Below are positions 9,484 to 18,275 of a stretch of DNA of 64,000 nucleotides, in pieces. The DNA comes from Prochlorococcus marinus CUG1438 (GTDB lineage: Bacteria; Cyanobacteriota; Cyanobacteriia; PCC-6307; Cyanobiaceae). How positions within the stretch are numbered: position 1 is the first letter of the stretch; each line of letters opens with the position of its first letter. A program made the translations under genes and the position numbers. The notes under the pieces were generated by a model. That model made no database searches and was not told the DNA's origin. It saw only the letters and a list, made by a program, of their open reading frames with translations. The stretch covers positions 868,001 through 932,000 of the forward strand of contig JAEPLS010000001.1 of the NCBI GenBank assembly GCA_017644325.1. Direction: 5' to 3'.

Positions 9484-10176
9484 TTATATTTTTTGATTAT
9501 CATTGAAAATTATTTTAAATAATTTTTCTGCGATTTCAAAATCCTCTAAAGTATCTATATCGTTTGCATAAATGCGAGGTATTTTGTAACCAAATATATC
9601 TCCGCCCTGCGAATATATTTTTAGATTAAAAAAATAGCATTGTCCGGCATCATGCAATAACTCGGGTAAGTCTTGACTTCTTGAATTGGAATATTTTGGC
9701 CATTTAAAATTAATTGCTCCATTCTCATTTTGTTCTAATGCTCTTTGAACGGGATACGGAAAACTTGTAACTGTATGAACTGAAAAGGAACCAGATTTTA
9801 AAAGTAGATTTCTGCAACCACATAATGTTTCTTTTGTAATAAATGGAGCAGTTGCGTAGAGATAACAGAGAATTTCAGCTTGCATATTATTTTTTTTCAT
9901 CCATCTAAGAAAATGATCCCTTACATCTTTATCGTTAGCATAATCATCTGATATATCTTTGGGCCTTATAAAAGGAATTTTAGCCCCATAGCTCTCCGCA
10001 ATTTCTGCAATTTCTAAATCATCAGTTGAAACATATATTTCATCAAATAATTCAGATGCTTTTGCTTTATAAATAGACCAATATATGAGAGGTTTTCCAT
10101 GAAAAATTTTAATATTTTTCTTTGGAATTCTTTTAGAACCTCCCCTTGCTGGTATTAAACAGATATTTTTCATCAA
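9484..10176 (-). CDS. pseF: Acylneuraminate/pseudaminate cytidylyltransferase (NeuA/PseF family)
   Basis: The product activates a nonulosonic acid with CTP to give the CMP-sugar used by a glycosyltransferase. At 230 residues it matches short PseF/NeuA proteins that lack the extra C-terminal domain. The CTP-binding motif PARGGSKRIPKKN lies at residues 9-21, and a VSTDD motif follows near 49-53. It sits between the formyltransferase gene and the PseB-like gene. The sugar could be pseudaminic, legionaminic or another relative; PseF is chosen because the neighbouring dehydratase is PseB-like. Confidence 0.82.
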   Translation of the reverse strand: MMKNICLIPARGGSKRIPKKNIKIFHGKPLIYWSIYKAKASELFDEIYVSTDDLEIAEIAESYGAKIPFIRPKDISDDYANDKDVRDHFLRWMKKNNMQAEILCYLYATAPFITKETLCGCRNLLLKSGSFSVHTVTSFPYPVQRALEQNENGAINFKWPKYSNSRSQDLPELLHDAGQCYFFNLKIYSQGGDIFGYKIPRIYANDIDTLEDFEIAEKLFKIIFNDNQKI

Positions 10177-10225
10177 ATAAATTATTCAACATTTTCATTA
10201 TATGAAATCAATGTTATTAAAAAGT

Positions 10226-10906
10226 TTATTCAATATAAGATTTTGTTATATAGAGTTTTTTCCCGTCAGAACATTTTATAAATGCATTTGGATATGGATC
10301 ATTAAGCATTCTTATTTTGTTATGAAGGTATAAAGCACTGCATTCATTTATCTCTTCTTTAGTAATTTCACTCTCCTCAGGCTTTCTTCTGTTGCAATAA
10401 GTTGGATTGCCAATTTGAGGTTGAGGATTAAATCCATTTATTAGGAATTGTAATGAAAGTTTTGTTCCTATTAGTTCAATCCTTTTAAAGATTTCTTTTA
10501 GATCACCTGTTAGATCTAATTTGGCTCTTTTTATAATCTGTCCTGAATCAATTTCTTTTTCCATTTTAAAAATACAAACTTCAGATTCCTTAATTCCATC
10601 AATAATTTGATTTTGGATCGGACTTCCACCTCTATATTGTGGGAGAGATGATGGATGAAGCATTAAACAACAGAAATTTTCAATTATCTCATGATCAATA
10701 ATCTCGCTCCAACCATAAAATAAAATCATATCGGGCTTTAAAGAATTACAAAAATCGTAGTCAACTAGTTTTTTGTTATTTATTAAAATAAATTGATGAT
10801 TCTCTAGTTTTTGATTATCAGATAAGGATCTATAAATATTTTTTGACCATTCTCTATACCCAAAACAAATAATCTTGAGGGAATTCTTCTTTACATCAGG
10901 ATACAT
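10226..10906 (-). CDS. Sugar N-formyltransferase-like protein
   Basis: This belongs to the formyltransferase family that uses N10-formyl-tetrahydrofolate and probably formylates an amino group on a sugar. From the ATG at 10904-10906 it is 226 residues; a start at 10942 is possible but overlaps the upstream gene by 47 bp rather than 11. The core HPSSLPQYRGGSP motif and the downstream aspartate are present (His84, Asp120). The Asn normally two residues before the catalytic His is Met82, so activity may be altered. Its overlap with a PIG-L deacetylase gene suggests deacetylation then formylation of one amino sugar. Confidence 0.7.
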   Translation of the reverse strand: MYPDVKKNSLKIICFGYREWSKNIYRSLSDNQKLENHQFILINNKKLVDYDFCNSLKPDMILFYGWSEIIDHEIIENFCCLMLHPSSLPQYRGGSPIQNQIIDGIKESEVCIFKMEKEIDSGQIIKRAKLDLTGDLKEIFKRIELIGTKLSLQFLINGFNPQPQIGNPTYCNRRKPEESEITKEEINECSALYLHNKIRMLNDPYPNAFIKCSDGKKLYITKSYIE

Positions 10907-11603
10907 AATTAATTGACCTAACCAATTTAAATGCCTCTGCATATTCTAATGCTGATTGCATCCCTCTAAAACAAGAATAAGCTTCTATTCCTTTAAATGA
11001 TCTGGGAAAAGGAAAAGGTTTGATTTCACTACTGTAAAAGGATAAAGCTTCAAATTTATTTTCAAGATCTGATTTAGACAACTCAACAAAAAAATTAGGG
11101 GAAAATTGACCTTCTTCTGAAAAACTACACTCGCTACTTGATGGTACTTCGTATGTAAATATATTAGATACATTTGTTGCCGAATTAGGTCTGGTACTCA
11201 TTATTGTTGAACGATATATAATTCTATGATCGTTATTAACATCATGGGGATCATGGGTAAAAACAATATCAGGATTAAATTTTGAAATTCTTGATTCTAT
11301 TATTTTATTAATATCTATTATTGGAACTTGGTCAAATCTCCCACATGGTAAATTAAAAAATTCTATTTCATGTAAATTGAACTTTTTGGATACTTTTTTT
11401 GATGCAGTTTCTCTTTCTTTAATATCATTATCTATTTCTTTTGAATTTAAATTTTTATAACGACAACTACTACCTTCGCCAATAAAAATGATCGAAATTT
11501 TTGATTTATTACATATCTTACTTAGTAATCCTCCACAACCTAATACTTCGTCATCAGGATGGGCTGCAATAATAAGAATGGAACGATTAATTAAATTAAT
11601 CAA
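10896..11603 (-). CDS. PIG-L/LmbE family N-deacetylase
   Basis: PIG-L family enzymes are zinc hydrolases that remove N-acetyl groups from amino sugars. This 235-residue protein has the AHPDDE zinc motif at 14-19 and further His ligand candidates at 117, 120 and 126 in an HDPHDVNNDH stretch. It overlaps the glycosyltransferase gene upstream by 8 bp and the formyltransferase gene downstream by 11 bp or more, a strongly coupled arrangement. I infer that it exposes an amine that the formyltransferase then modifies. The substrate could be a UDP-sugar, the nonulosonic acid or the assembled glycan. Confidence 0.8.
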   Translation of the reverse strand: MINLINRSILIIAAHPDDEVLGCGGLLSKICNKSKISIIFIGEGSSCRYKNLNSKEIDNDIKERETASKKVSKKFNLHEIEFFNLPCGRFDQVPIIDINKIIESRISKFNPDIVFTHDPHDVNNDHRIIYRSTIMSTRPNSATNVSNIFTYEVPSSSECSFSEEGQFSPNFFVELSKSDLENKFEALSFYSSEIKPFPFPRSFKGIEAYSCFRGMQSALEYAEAFKLVRSINYVS

Positions 11604-12333
11604 TTTTTAAGCCGTAGGGATGATAGCAGTTTACTTCATAAGGCATTTTTAATAAATTATTTGTCAATTCGTTTCCATAGTTCAATATTGATATCCTTTT
11701 CTTTTTAGACATATTTTTTGAATGTATTCTGTAATTAAAAAGAGAATACGGAATGTGAAGGCCTTTGCATCCATTAATTAATAGTCGCAAGATTAATGAA
11801 AAATTTTCTAAACCACAATTTTTCCTTGAAATGTCGTATCTACCCACTGAGTCGATTTTTTCCTTTTTATAAAGTGTTCCAGTAGCAAGAAAATCTCCCC
11901 TTCTACAAATCTCTTCCTTATCAAAACTAGGTAAATTTATTTCTTGAACAATTTCTGAAAACTCATTTATTACACTATAGTCTGAATAAAAAAAATCATT
12001 ATTATTTTTTAATTCTAATTGTTTGTTAAATCTAGATAAGTATTGAGACTTCAAAGTATCATCTGCGTCTACCCTAACAAAATATGGCGAATTAATTTTG
12101 TTAATCGCGTAATTGGATGCAACTTCAATTCCTGAGTTTTCTATTTGAATATATTCAATGGATGGTATAGAAAGTCTATTCTTAATTATTTTATAAGTAT
12201 CATCTTGACTGCCATCATCAATAATTATGATTTTATTCCCTTCATATTGATCTTGATTTAATATCGAATCTAAACATTCTTCAATATATTTTGAATAATT
12301 ATAGGTTGTAATTATGAAAGAGATATTTGGCAT
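11596..12333 (-). CDS. Family 2 glycosyltransferase
   Basis: This 245-residue GT-A enzyme has the classical start FIITTYNYSKYI, an IIDDGSQDD motif near 37-45 and a metal-binding DADD at 89-92. It probably transfers a sugar to the lipid-linked glycan on the cytoplasmic face. Family 2 covers many donors, so no specificity is proposed. It lies one base downstream of the NeuB-like gene and overlaps the deacetylase gene, so it is part of the nonulosonic-acid operon. No membrane span is evident. Confidence 0.85.
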   Translation of the reverse strand: MPNISFIITTYNYSKYIEECLDSILNQDQYEGNKIIIIDDGSQDDTYKIIKNRLSIPSIEYIQIENSGIEVASNYAINKINSPYFVRVDADDTLKSQYLSRFNKQLELKNNNDFFYSDYSVINEFSEIVQEINLPSFDKEEICRRGDFLATGTLYKKEKIDSVGRYDISRKNCGLENFSLILRLLINGCKGLHIPYSLFNYRIHSKNMSKKKRISILNYGNELTNNLLKMPYEVNCYHPYGLKID

Positions 12334-12334
12334 A

Positions 12335-13408
12335 TCAAAATAAATCTTTCATTAGAAAATGAGAATCGGAATCAATATCTCTGTTAGCTTTTCTGCCTAT
12401 AAGCTTATTTTTAACAAAAGGGGTTAAGGCATCATTTGGACACGGTCTTACTGTTTTTATATATTCATCTAAAATGATTTCACCTTTATTAATCTTTTTT
12501 GTAGTCATTAAGGATCTTCTCTGTAAAATTGCAGTTTCTTTTTCATTATCTTCAATTTTTTTTATACCATTGCCTAAAGAGAGTTCTAACTCCCTAGTCC
12601 TGAGAACCATTTCCTTCCAAGATTTCGGATTCATAGAGAATTTGTGATCTGGACCCTCTCTTTCATTATCATCAGTAAAATGTTTTTCTATCATTTTCGC
12701 TCCTAATGTTACCGCTCCAAGTACCGTTGTTGCCCCAGGGGTATGGTCACTAAGACCAATTATCAAGCCAGGAAATATTGATTGATAAGATTTGATTACG
12801 TTTAAATTTATATATTGAAAATTTTCGATACTGGCAGTGTAATTAGTATTACATTGCATTAAACATAGTTTATTATTTGATTCTATGCCTGTTTTTACAG
12901 CCAAGATAACCTCCTCAAAATTTGAGGCACCACTGGCTATGAAATATGGCTTATTTTTATTAGCCACTTTTTTAATCATTTCTAACCAAGTAATATCTCC
13001 TGATCCAATCTTATAGGCAGGGACGAATTTATCGATGTAGTCAACTACTTCTAAAGAATAAGGAGTAGTAAAAAAAGGGATATCAGCTTTTTTACAGGTT
13101 TCAACAAGTTCTTTAGTCCATTCCAAATTAACGGATGCATCTTTATAAACTTCATAAACGCTTTTCTTCCAATTTTTTTGATGTGATAATTGATCTCCTA
13201 AATTTAAGAAACCCTTATTGCTTACTATCGTTTCAGCTTGGAAATGCTGAAATTTAGCAGCATCTGCTCCAGCGTCTGCTGCTTGATAAATAAGATCCTT
13301 TGCTCGTTCAATATCACCATCATGATTAGCGGCTATGTCTGCAATAAAATAGGTTGGTTGACCTAATCCAACTTTCTTGTTTGCAATTTTAAAAGAATCA
13401 GGAAACAT
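12335..13408 (-). CDS. neuB: Nonulosonic acid synthase (NeuB/PseI/SpsE family)
   Basis: NeuB-family enzymes condense phosphoenolpyruvate with a six-carbon amino sugar to form a nine-carbon acid. The 357-residue product has the barrel start IADIAANHDGD near 22-32, an AKFQ motif at 51-54, a YKIGSGD segment, and an antifreeze-like SAF domain at about 300-357. Motifs do not separate sialic, legionaminic and pseudaminic types here, so the symbol is generic. It directly abuts the RmlD-like gene upstream. It is the clearest sign that this island makes an acidic sialic-acid-like sugar. Confidence 0.88.
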   Translation of the reverse strand: MFPDSFKIANKKVGLGQPTYFIADIAANHDGDIERAKDLIYQAADAGADAAKFQHFQAETIVSNKGFLNLGDQLSHQKNWKKSVYEVYKDASVNLEWTKELVETCKKADIPFFTTPYSLEVVDYIDKFVPAYKIGSGDITWLEMIKKVANKNKPYFIASGASNFEEVILAVKTGIESNNKLCLMQCNTNYTASIENFQYINLNVIKSYQSIFPGLIIGLSDHTPGATTVLGAVTLGAKMIEKHFTDDNEREGPDHKFSMNPKSWKEMVLRTRELELSLGNGIKKIEDNEKETAILQRRSLMTTKKINKGEIILDEYIKTVRPCPNDALTPFVKNKLIGRKANRDIDSDSHFLMKDLF

Positions 13409-14287
13409 TTAACTTTGATTTTTTTTTAAAGATTTTACTAGGTTATTAATTACCTCGCTAGCTTTTGGCATTTTTTTTTGCAAAATATTCTCAACTTTCG
13501 AACAGTCTAGTCCAAGGCTATCAGCCCTATTAGGTTGTAAGCTCTTCACAGATGCATTTTCGTACCAATCAAAATTTATTGATAAATTCTTTGCTAGTAA
13601 CAAGGCAAAATCTTTTTTTGATATACATTCTGAGGATGCGATGTTAATTAAACCTTTTATATTTAATTGCGAGATAAGGATTGTATATTTAGCTAATAAT
13701 TCAGCACTTATAGTTGATGTGTAGAAATCATTAAATAAGGAAATATTTGATTTTTTAATTAAACAAGAATAAAGCCATTCAAAGAATGTTGGTTTTGATA
13801 TATTGCCTCTTAAACCAGTAATGTTTGTTCTTATGACGATAGAATCAGGATTTTTCAAAGCGTTAATTTCACCTACTCTTTTTGTTTTTGCATATTGATT
13901 TACGATTTTTATATCATCAGTTTCCTTATGAAGTTTTTTTTTATCATTTATATAAAAATGATCAGTAGATATATGTATAAATTTTTTATCAAATTTTAAA
14001 CAATTTTCGGCAAGTACATCTACTAATTCAGCATTGATTTTATTGGCAATCAATGGTTTTGCTTCGCATTCTTTTAGAGAGACTATGCCTGCGCAATTTA
14101 TTATTACATCAGCCTTAGATTCATTAATTATTTTTGGAATGATTTCGAAATTCTTTAAGTCTAAGCAATAGTTTGCATTTTTTCTGGCAATTCCAATTGG
14201 TTCTACATTGATTGCTTCAAATTCTCTGGAAAAAGCTTGACCTAACATTCCATTTGATCCGATTATGAGGGCTTTTTTATATTTCAT
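13409..14287 (-). CDS. RmlD-like NAD(P)-dependent sugar reductase
   Basis: This 292-residue extended SDR resembles dTDP-4-dehydrorhamnose reductases. It has the GSNGMLG loop at 10-16, an STDHFY motif at 107-112 and Tyr132-x3-Lys136. No rmlA, rmlB or rmlC lies in the window, so a rhamnose role is not supported by context. As the first gene of the leftward block, directly abutting the NeuB-like gene, it may reduce a 4-keto sugar in the nonulosonic acid route. That link is inference. Confidence 0.75.
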   Translation of the reverse strand: MKYKKALIIGSNGMLGQAFSREFEAINVEPIGIARKNANYCLDLKNFEIIPKIINESKADVIINCAGIVSLKECEAKPLIANKINAELVDVLAENCLKFDKKFIHISTDHFYINDKKKLHKETDDIKIVNQYAKTKRVGEINALKNPDSIVIRTNITGLRGNISKPTFFEWLYSCLIKKSNISLFNDFYTSTISAELLAKYTILISQLNIKGLINIASSECISKKDFALLLAKNLSINFDWYENASVKSLQPNRADSLGLDCSKVENILQKKMPKASEVINNLVKSLKKNQS

Positions 14288-14529
14288 TTAATAAAAGATT
14301 ATATTTATTATCTATAGTTAAATATTATAATAATTAACTTTGATTATGTTTTGAAATTCATAACTGGCATAAAAAATGTAATTAAATCAAAGTTAATTTT
14401 AGATGATTGATATTGATATGTTGTAAAGAAAATAGTTTTATTCATAAAGTAAATAAATTAAAAAATATTTAAAAAATTAAGATGTAGGATTAATTTAAAT
14501 AATAATTTAAAAATTATCTTTATTAAAAA
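14288..14529. promoter_or_regulatory. Divergent promoter region between the two polysaccharide blocks
   Basis: This 242 bp gap separates the heads of two divergent operons and must hold both promoters. It is very AT-rich with no open gene. Its clearest structure is a perfect 14-base inverted repeat (14332-14345 and 14385-14398) with a 39-base spacer, a possible operator or cruciform. I could not assign -10/-35 boxes with confidence. Confidence 0.6.
14332..14398. repeat. 14-base perfect inverted repeat in the divergent promoter
   Basis: Arms at 14332-14345 and 14385-14398 are exact reverse complements (AATTAACTTTGATT and AATCAAAGTTAATT). The 12-base core AATCAAAGTTAA also occurs at 56747-56758 in another gap of this window. 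The arms contain few G or C bases, so chance cannot be excluded. Confidence 0.5.
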
Positions 14530-15612
14530 TTGAAAATTGCAATCAACTATAAATTAAAAAAAGGATCATGGGGAGGTGGTAATCAATTTGTAACTTCTTT
14601 AGTCAAGGCTTCTTTGAAAAAAGGATTTGTAATCACTTTTGATCTGAAAGAAAGAGATATCGATATAATTCTTTTAATAGATCCGAGATCATATACTTCA
14701 GAAGTTACATTTGGTTCTTTCGATGTAATTTTATATCTACTTTTTAGGAACTATAAGACGATAGTTGTTCATAGGATAAATGAATGTGACGAAAGAAAAA
14801 ATACTAAATATATTAATAGATTCTTAAAATGGACTAATTACTGTTCTGACTTTACAGTCTTTATCTCTTCATGGTTAAAAAGCTTAGATATTTATCAGCA
14901 GGATAAGCCACATAGGGTAATTCTAAATGGTGGAGATACTAATTTTTTCCAAGTTGATAAAGAAATTTCATGGAAAGGTGATGAACCTTTGAAGCTTGTT
15001 ACACATCATTGGAGCCCAAACCTAATGAAAGGTTTTGATGTCTATAGGGATATTGATGCTTTATTAAATAATGAAGAATTTATGAACAAAATTGAATTCA
15101 CTTATATCGGTAATCTACCTTATGGATTCAAATTTCAAAACTCCAGGCATATTGAACCAATAAGTGGGAAGAAATTAGGATTAGAGCTTTCTAAGAATCA
15201 CGTTTACATATCTGCATCTATAAACGAACCTGCAGGAATGCATCACATTGAGGGTGCATTATGTGGCTTGCCGATAATCTATAGAGAAAGTGGTGCTTTG
15301 CCTGAATATTGCATGAATTACGGGATTTCTTTTAAAAAGAATAATTATTTACCAGCAATAAATGAAATGTTTTTGAAATATCCACAATTTAAGCGGAAAA
15401 TCACTTTTTATCCTTATACTGCAAAAAAAATGACGGATGAATATCTAACTTTATTTACTGAATTAGTTGGCAAAAGAAAAGAAATTATAAAAAATAGAAA
15501 TCTTTTCAGAAAACCTTCTTTGTTAATAAAAAACTTTTTACTAGTATTTTTAAAAATAAATAATATAGTAAAATTTTTAAAGAAAATGAATTCGAAAAGA
15601 ATTATGAAATGA
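14530..15612 (+). CDS. Glycosyltransferase, GT-B fold (GT4-like), TTG start
   Basis: This 360-residue protein is a probable retaining GT-B glycosyltransferase of the surface glycan pathway. It opens with MKIAINYK and an SWGGGNQF acceptor-side loop at 13-20. The donor-site motif [16 protein letters not shown] at 233-248 includes the conserved Glu241. The start is a TTG at 14530; no upstream ATG is needed because the first residues already form the first strand. It heads the rightward block and overlaps the acetyltransferase gene by 4 bp. Confidence 0.8.
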   Translation: MKIAINYKLKKGSWGGGNQFVTSLVKASLKKGFVITFDLKERDIDIILLIDPRSYTSEVTFGSFDVILYLLFRNYKTIVVHRINECDERKNTKYINRFLKWTNYCSDFTVFISSWLKSLDIYQQDKPHRVILNGGDTNFFQVDKEISWKGDEPLKLVTHHWSPNLMKGFDVYRDIDALLNNEEFMNKIEFTYIGNLPYGFKFQNSRHIEPISGKKLGLELSKNHVYISASINEPAGMHHIEGALCGLPIIYRESGALPEYCMNYGISFKKNNYLPAINEMFLKYPQFKRKITFYPYTAKKMTDEYLTLFTELVGKRKEIIKNRNLFRKPSLLIKNFLLVFLKINNIVKFLKKMNSKRIMK

Positions 15613-16196
15613 ATATTATTTCGCTAATTAAAAGGGAATTAAGAGACTGGTTGGAATTTTTTGTTAGGTACATTCCAGGAAAAGTTGGTTTTTTTACTAG
15701 AGAACTATATTTAAAAACAAGAATTTCTTCCCCCTTTGAAAATAATCGTTTTGAATGCGGTATAAGAGTCGATTATCCAAGAAATATCGAATTTGGTTCA
15801 AATTCTTATTTTGGGATTGATTGCAAAATTTATGCTTCAGAATACAGCAATATAAAAATTGGCTCAAATGTAACTTTTAACTCTAATGTAATGATAAATG
15901 CTAGAGGTAAAGGAAAAATAATTATTGGAGATGAAGTATTGATCGGTCCTAATGCTGTTTTGAGATCAAACAATCATTCCTATGAAAAACTTGATGAACC
16001 AATAATCTCGCAAGGTATGGCTGAAGGTGAGATAATAATTGAGGATAATGTATGGATTGGCTCTAATTGTGTTATTTTGCCTAATTGTCGAATTGGTAAA
16101 GGAGCAATAATTGCTGCGGGAGCAGTTGTTACAGCAGATGTAGAAACTAATTGTGTAGTTGGAGGAATTCCTGCTAAATTTATAAAAAGAAGGTGA
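15609..16196 (+). CDS. Hexapeptide-repeat acetyltransferase
   Basis: This 195-residue protein is a left-handed beta-helix acyltransferase, probably O-acetylating a sugar of the glycan. Hexapeptide repeats run from about 50 to 180, a catalytic-type His lies at 123 in an NNHSY context, and the end has the [11 protein letters not shown] signature of the WbbJ/maltose-acetyltransferase group. It overlaps the preceding glycosyltransferase gene by 4 bp (ATGA), suggesting coupled translation. An N-acetyltransferase role cannot be excluded. Confidence 0.85.
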   Translation: MNIISLIKRELRDWLEFFVRYIPGKVGFFTRELYLKTRISSPFENNRFECGIRVDYPRNIEFGSNSYFGIDCKIYASEYSNIKIGSNVTFNSNVMINARGKGKIIIGDEVLIGPNAVLRSNNHSYEKLDEPIISQGMAEGEIIIEDNVWIGSNCVILPNCRIGKGAIIAAGAVVTADVETNCVVGGIPAKFIKRR

Positions 16197-16218
16197 GAGG
16201 TACAAATAATAAATTCAA

Positions 16219-18204
16219 GTGAAAATAAAAGAAGGTTTTAAATTGCCAATAAGAAATTCAACAATAAAAAAAAGAGTTGAAATACTTCGGGGATACTTTT
16301 TAGATTTATCAAAGATAAAAAAATTTTTTATATCTCTTTTTGTAGATTCTTTATTATGTTTAATTACAACATGGCTTTCTTTTTGTCTACGACTTGGAGA
16401 TGTTATACCAATTGAAACCGTTTTATTTTTGCCATCATATTTATCAATTTTATGTGCCATACCAATTTTCTATTTGAGTGGATTATATAAGACAATTTTT
16501 AGATATTCTGGTTGGCATGCAATGTTGACAGTCTCAAAATCTATATTCCTGTATGGATTGGTTTATTCATTTTTTATTACATTAATTACAATAACTGATG
16601 TCCCAAGAACAGTTGGCATAATACAACCTTTATTGTTATTTTTTGCGGTAGGTGGATCAAGGGCTTTTATTCGTTTTTGGATTGGAGATCTCTATCGGAC
16701 AAGACTTAAAAAGTCGAGTTTGCCAAAGGCGGTAATTTATGGTGCAGGAGATTCAGGAAGAAAATTGCTTTTAGCATTAGAGAATAATAATGAATGGGAA
16801 GTCTCTTGTTTCCTAGATGATGATATAGATAAACAGGGTAGAGTTTTGTCAGGGAAAAAAATTCATTCTCCGGATTATTTAGAATTCTTATCAACCCAAA
16901 AAAATATTTCTTATCTTTTGCTTGCCTTACCGAGAATATCAAGATCAAAAAGAAAGGAAATTATTAATAAGGTAAGTAAATATAATTTGTCAGTTAGAAC
17001 CTTACCCTCCTTAATAGATATTGCAAAAGGGAAAAAGGCAATAACTGACTTAATTGAACTTGAAATTGATGACCTTCTTGGAAGAGATAAAGTATCTCCC
17101 AATGAGGAATTAATGAAAAAAAATATTCATAACAAAATTGTTCTAGTTACAGGCGCTGGAGGTTCTATAGGCAGTCAATTATGTAGAGAAATTTTTAATA
17201 TTGGACCTAAAAAGATCTTATTACTAGATTCTAATGAATATGCTCTTTATTCCATTCTGAATGAATTAGATACTTTGAATCAAAATAAATCCATTAAAAT
17301 AATCCCACTTCTTGCTTCAGTTCAGAATAGAAAAAATATTAGAATTATTTTGGAAACTTGGAAGCCAGATACTGTTTATCATGCAGCCGCTTATAAACAT
17401 GTACCAATAGTTGAACATAATCTTGCTGAGGGTGTTAAAAATAATGTTTTTGGGACGTTAACTCTTGCTATTGAGTCATTGGAGTTGGGTATTTCTAATT
17501 TTGTATTAATTTCTACTGATAAAGCTGTCCGTCCTACAAATGTTATGGGTGCGACCAAAAGACTTAGTGAGATTTGTCTTCAAGCACTTTTTGCTAGTAA
17601 AACAAAAAGTCAAATTACTAAGTTTTCTATCGTTAGATTTGGAAATGTTCTTGATTCCTCTGGATCAGTAATACCAAAATTTAGAAAGCAAATTAATGAT
17701 AGAGAGCCGTTGACTGTTACGCATCCAGAGATAAATAGATTTTTTATGACAATAAAAGAAGCTGCTGAATTAGTTATTCAGGCTGGGGCTATGGCAAAGG
17801 GCGGGGAAGTTTTTTTACTAGAGATGGGAGAACCTGTTAAAATTTTGGATCTTGCAAAAAAAATGATCCAATTATCTGGTTTGAAACTTAAAGATAAAAA
17901 TAACCCCAATGGCGATATTGAAATCATTATTACCGGTTTAAGACCTGGGGAGAAATTATATGAAGAACTTTTGATAGGTAGTAATTCTGTTGAAACAATT
18001 CATCCAAAGATTTTTAAGGCTCAAGAAGAATTTATACCTTGGTCTGAATTAAAAATAGAAATAAATAAACTTGAGGAATTTGTTCAAATAAATGATTTAG
18101 AGAATATCATTAAAATTTTTAAAAAGCTTGTTGTTGGTTTTAGTCCATCCAAAAAGATTGTTGATTATATTTTTAATGAGAAATTAAAAAAAGATATCTA
18201 TTAA
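16219..18204 (+). CDS. Membrane-bound UDP-HexNAc 4,6-dehydratase (FlaA1/CapD/WbpM/PglF family), GTG start
   Basis: The large form of the 4,6-dehydratase makes UDP-4-keto-6-deoxy-HexNAc at the membrane. The 661-residue product has about four N-terminal membrane spans (35-150), a first Rossmann region with VIYGAGDSG at 172-180, and the catalytic domain with TGAGGSIG at 311-318. The usual Tyr-x3-Lys is Met443-x3-Lys447, as is normal for the WbpM/PglF group. It starts at a GTG (16219). It may supply the 6-deoxy-HexNAc used by the PglC-like transferase downstream. It differs from the soluble PseB-like enzyme at 8163-9194. Confidence 0.88.
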   Translation: MKIKEGFKLPIRNSTIKKRVEILRGYFLDLSKIKKFFISLFVDSLLCLITTWLSFCLRLGDVIPIETVLFLPSYLSILCAIPIFYLSGLYKTIFRYSGWHAMLTVSKSIFLYGLVYSFFITLITITDVPRTVGIIQPLLLFFAVGGSRAFIRFWIGDLYRTRLKKSSLPKAVIYGAGDSGRKLLLALENNNEWEVSCFLDDDIDKQGRVLSGKKIHSPDYLEFLSTQKNISYLLLALPRISRSKRKEIINKVSKYNLSVRTLPSLIDIAKGKKAITDLIELEIDDLLGRDKVSPNEELMKKNIHNKIVLVTGAGGSIGSQLCREIFNIGPKKILLLDSNEYALYSILNELDTLNQNKSIKIIPLLASVQNRKNIRIILETWKPDTVYHAAAYKHVPIVEHNLAEGVKNNVFGTLTLAIESLELGISNFVLISTDKAVRPTNVMGATKRLSEICLQALFASKTKSQITKFSIVRFGNVLDSSGSVIPKFRKQINDREPLTVTHPEINRFFMTIKEAAELVIQAGAMAKGGEVFLLEMGEPVKILDLAKKMIQLSGLKLKDKNNPNGDIEIIITGLRPGEKLYEELLIGSNSVETIHPKIFKAQEEFIPWSELKIEINKLEEFVQINDLENIIKIFKKLVVGFSPSKKIVDYIFNEKLKKDIY

Positions 18205-18275
18205 GGAATAATATTAAATAGCACATGTAAGATAAGTTTAATATTAAAATTACCAAAATTTAAAAATACAGTTTT

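Noticed and set aside
10907-10942. N-terminal extension of the formyltransferase gene to 10942
   Set aside because: It would overlap the deacetylase gene by 47 bp and adds residues unlike the family; the ATG at 10906 gives an 11 bp overlap.
10985-11173. Short - strand frame inside the PIG-L deacetylase gene
   Set aside because: It is in another frame of a gene with an intact AHPDDE motif and has no start support.
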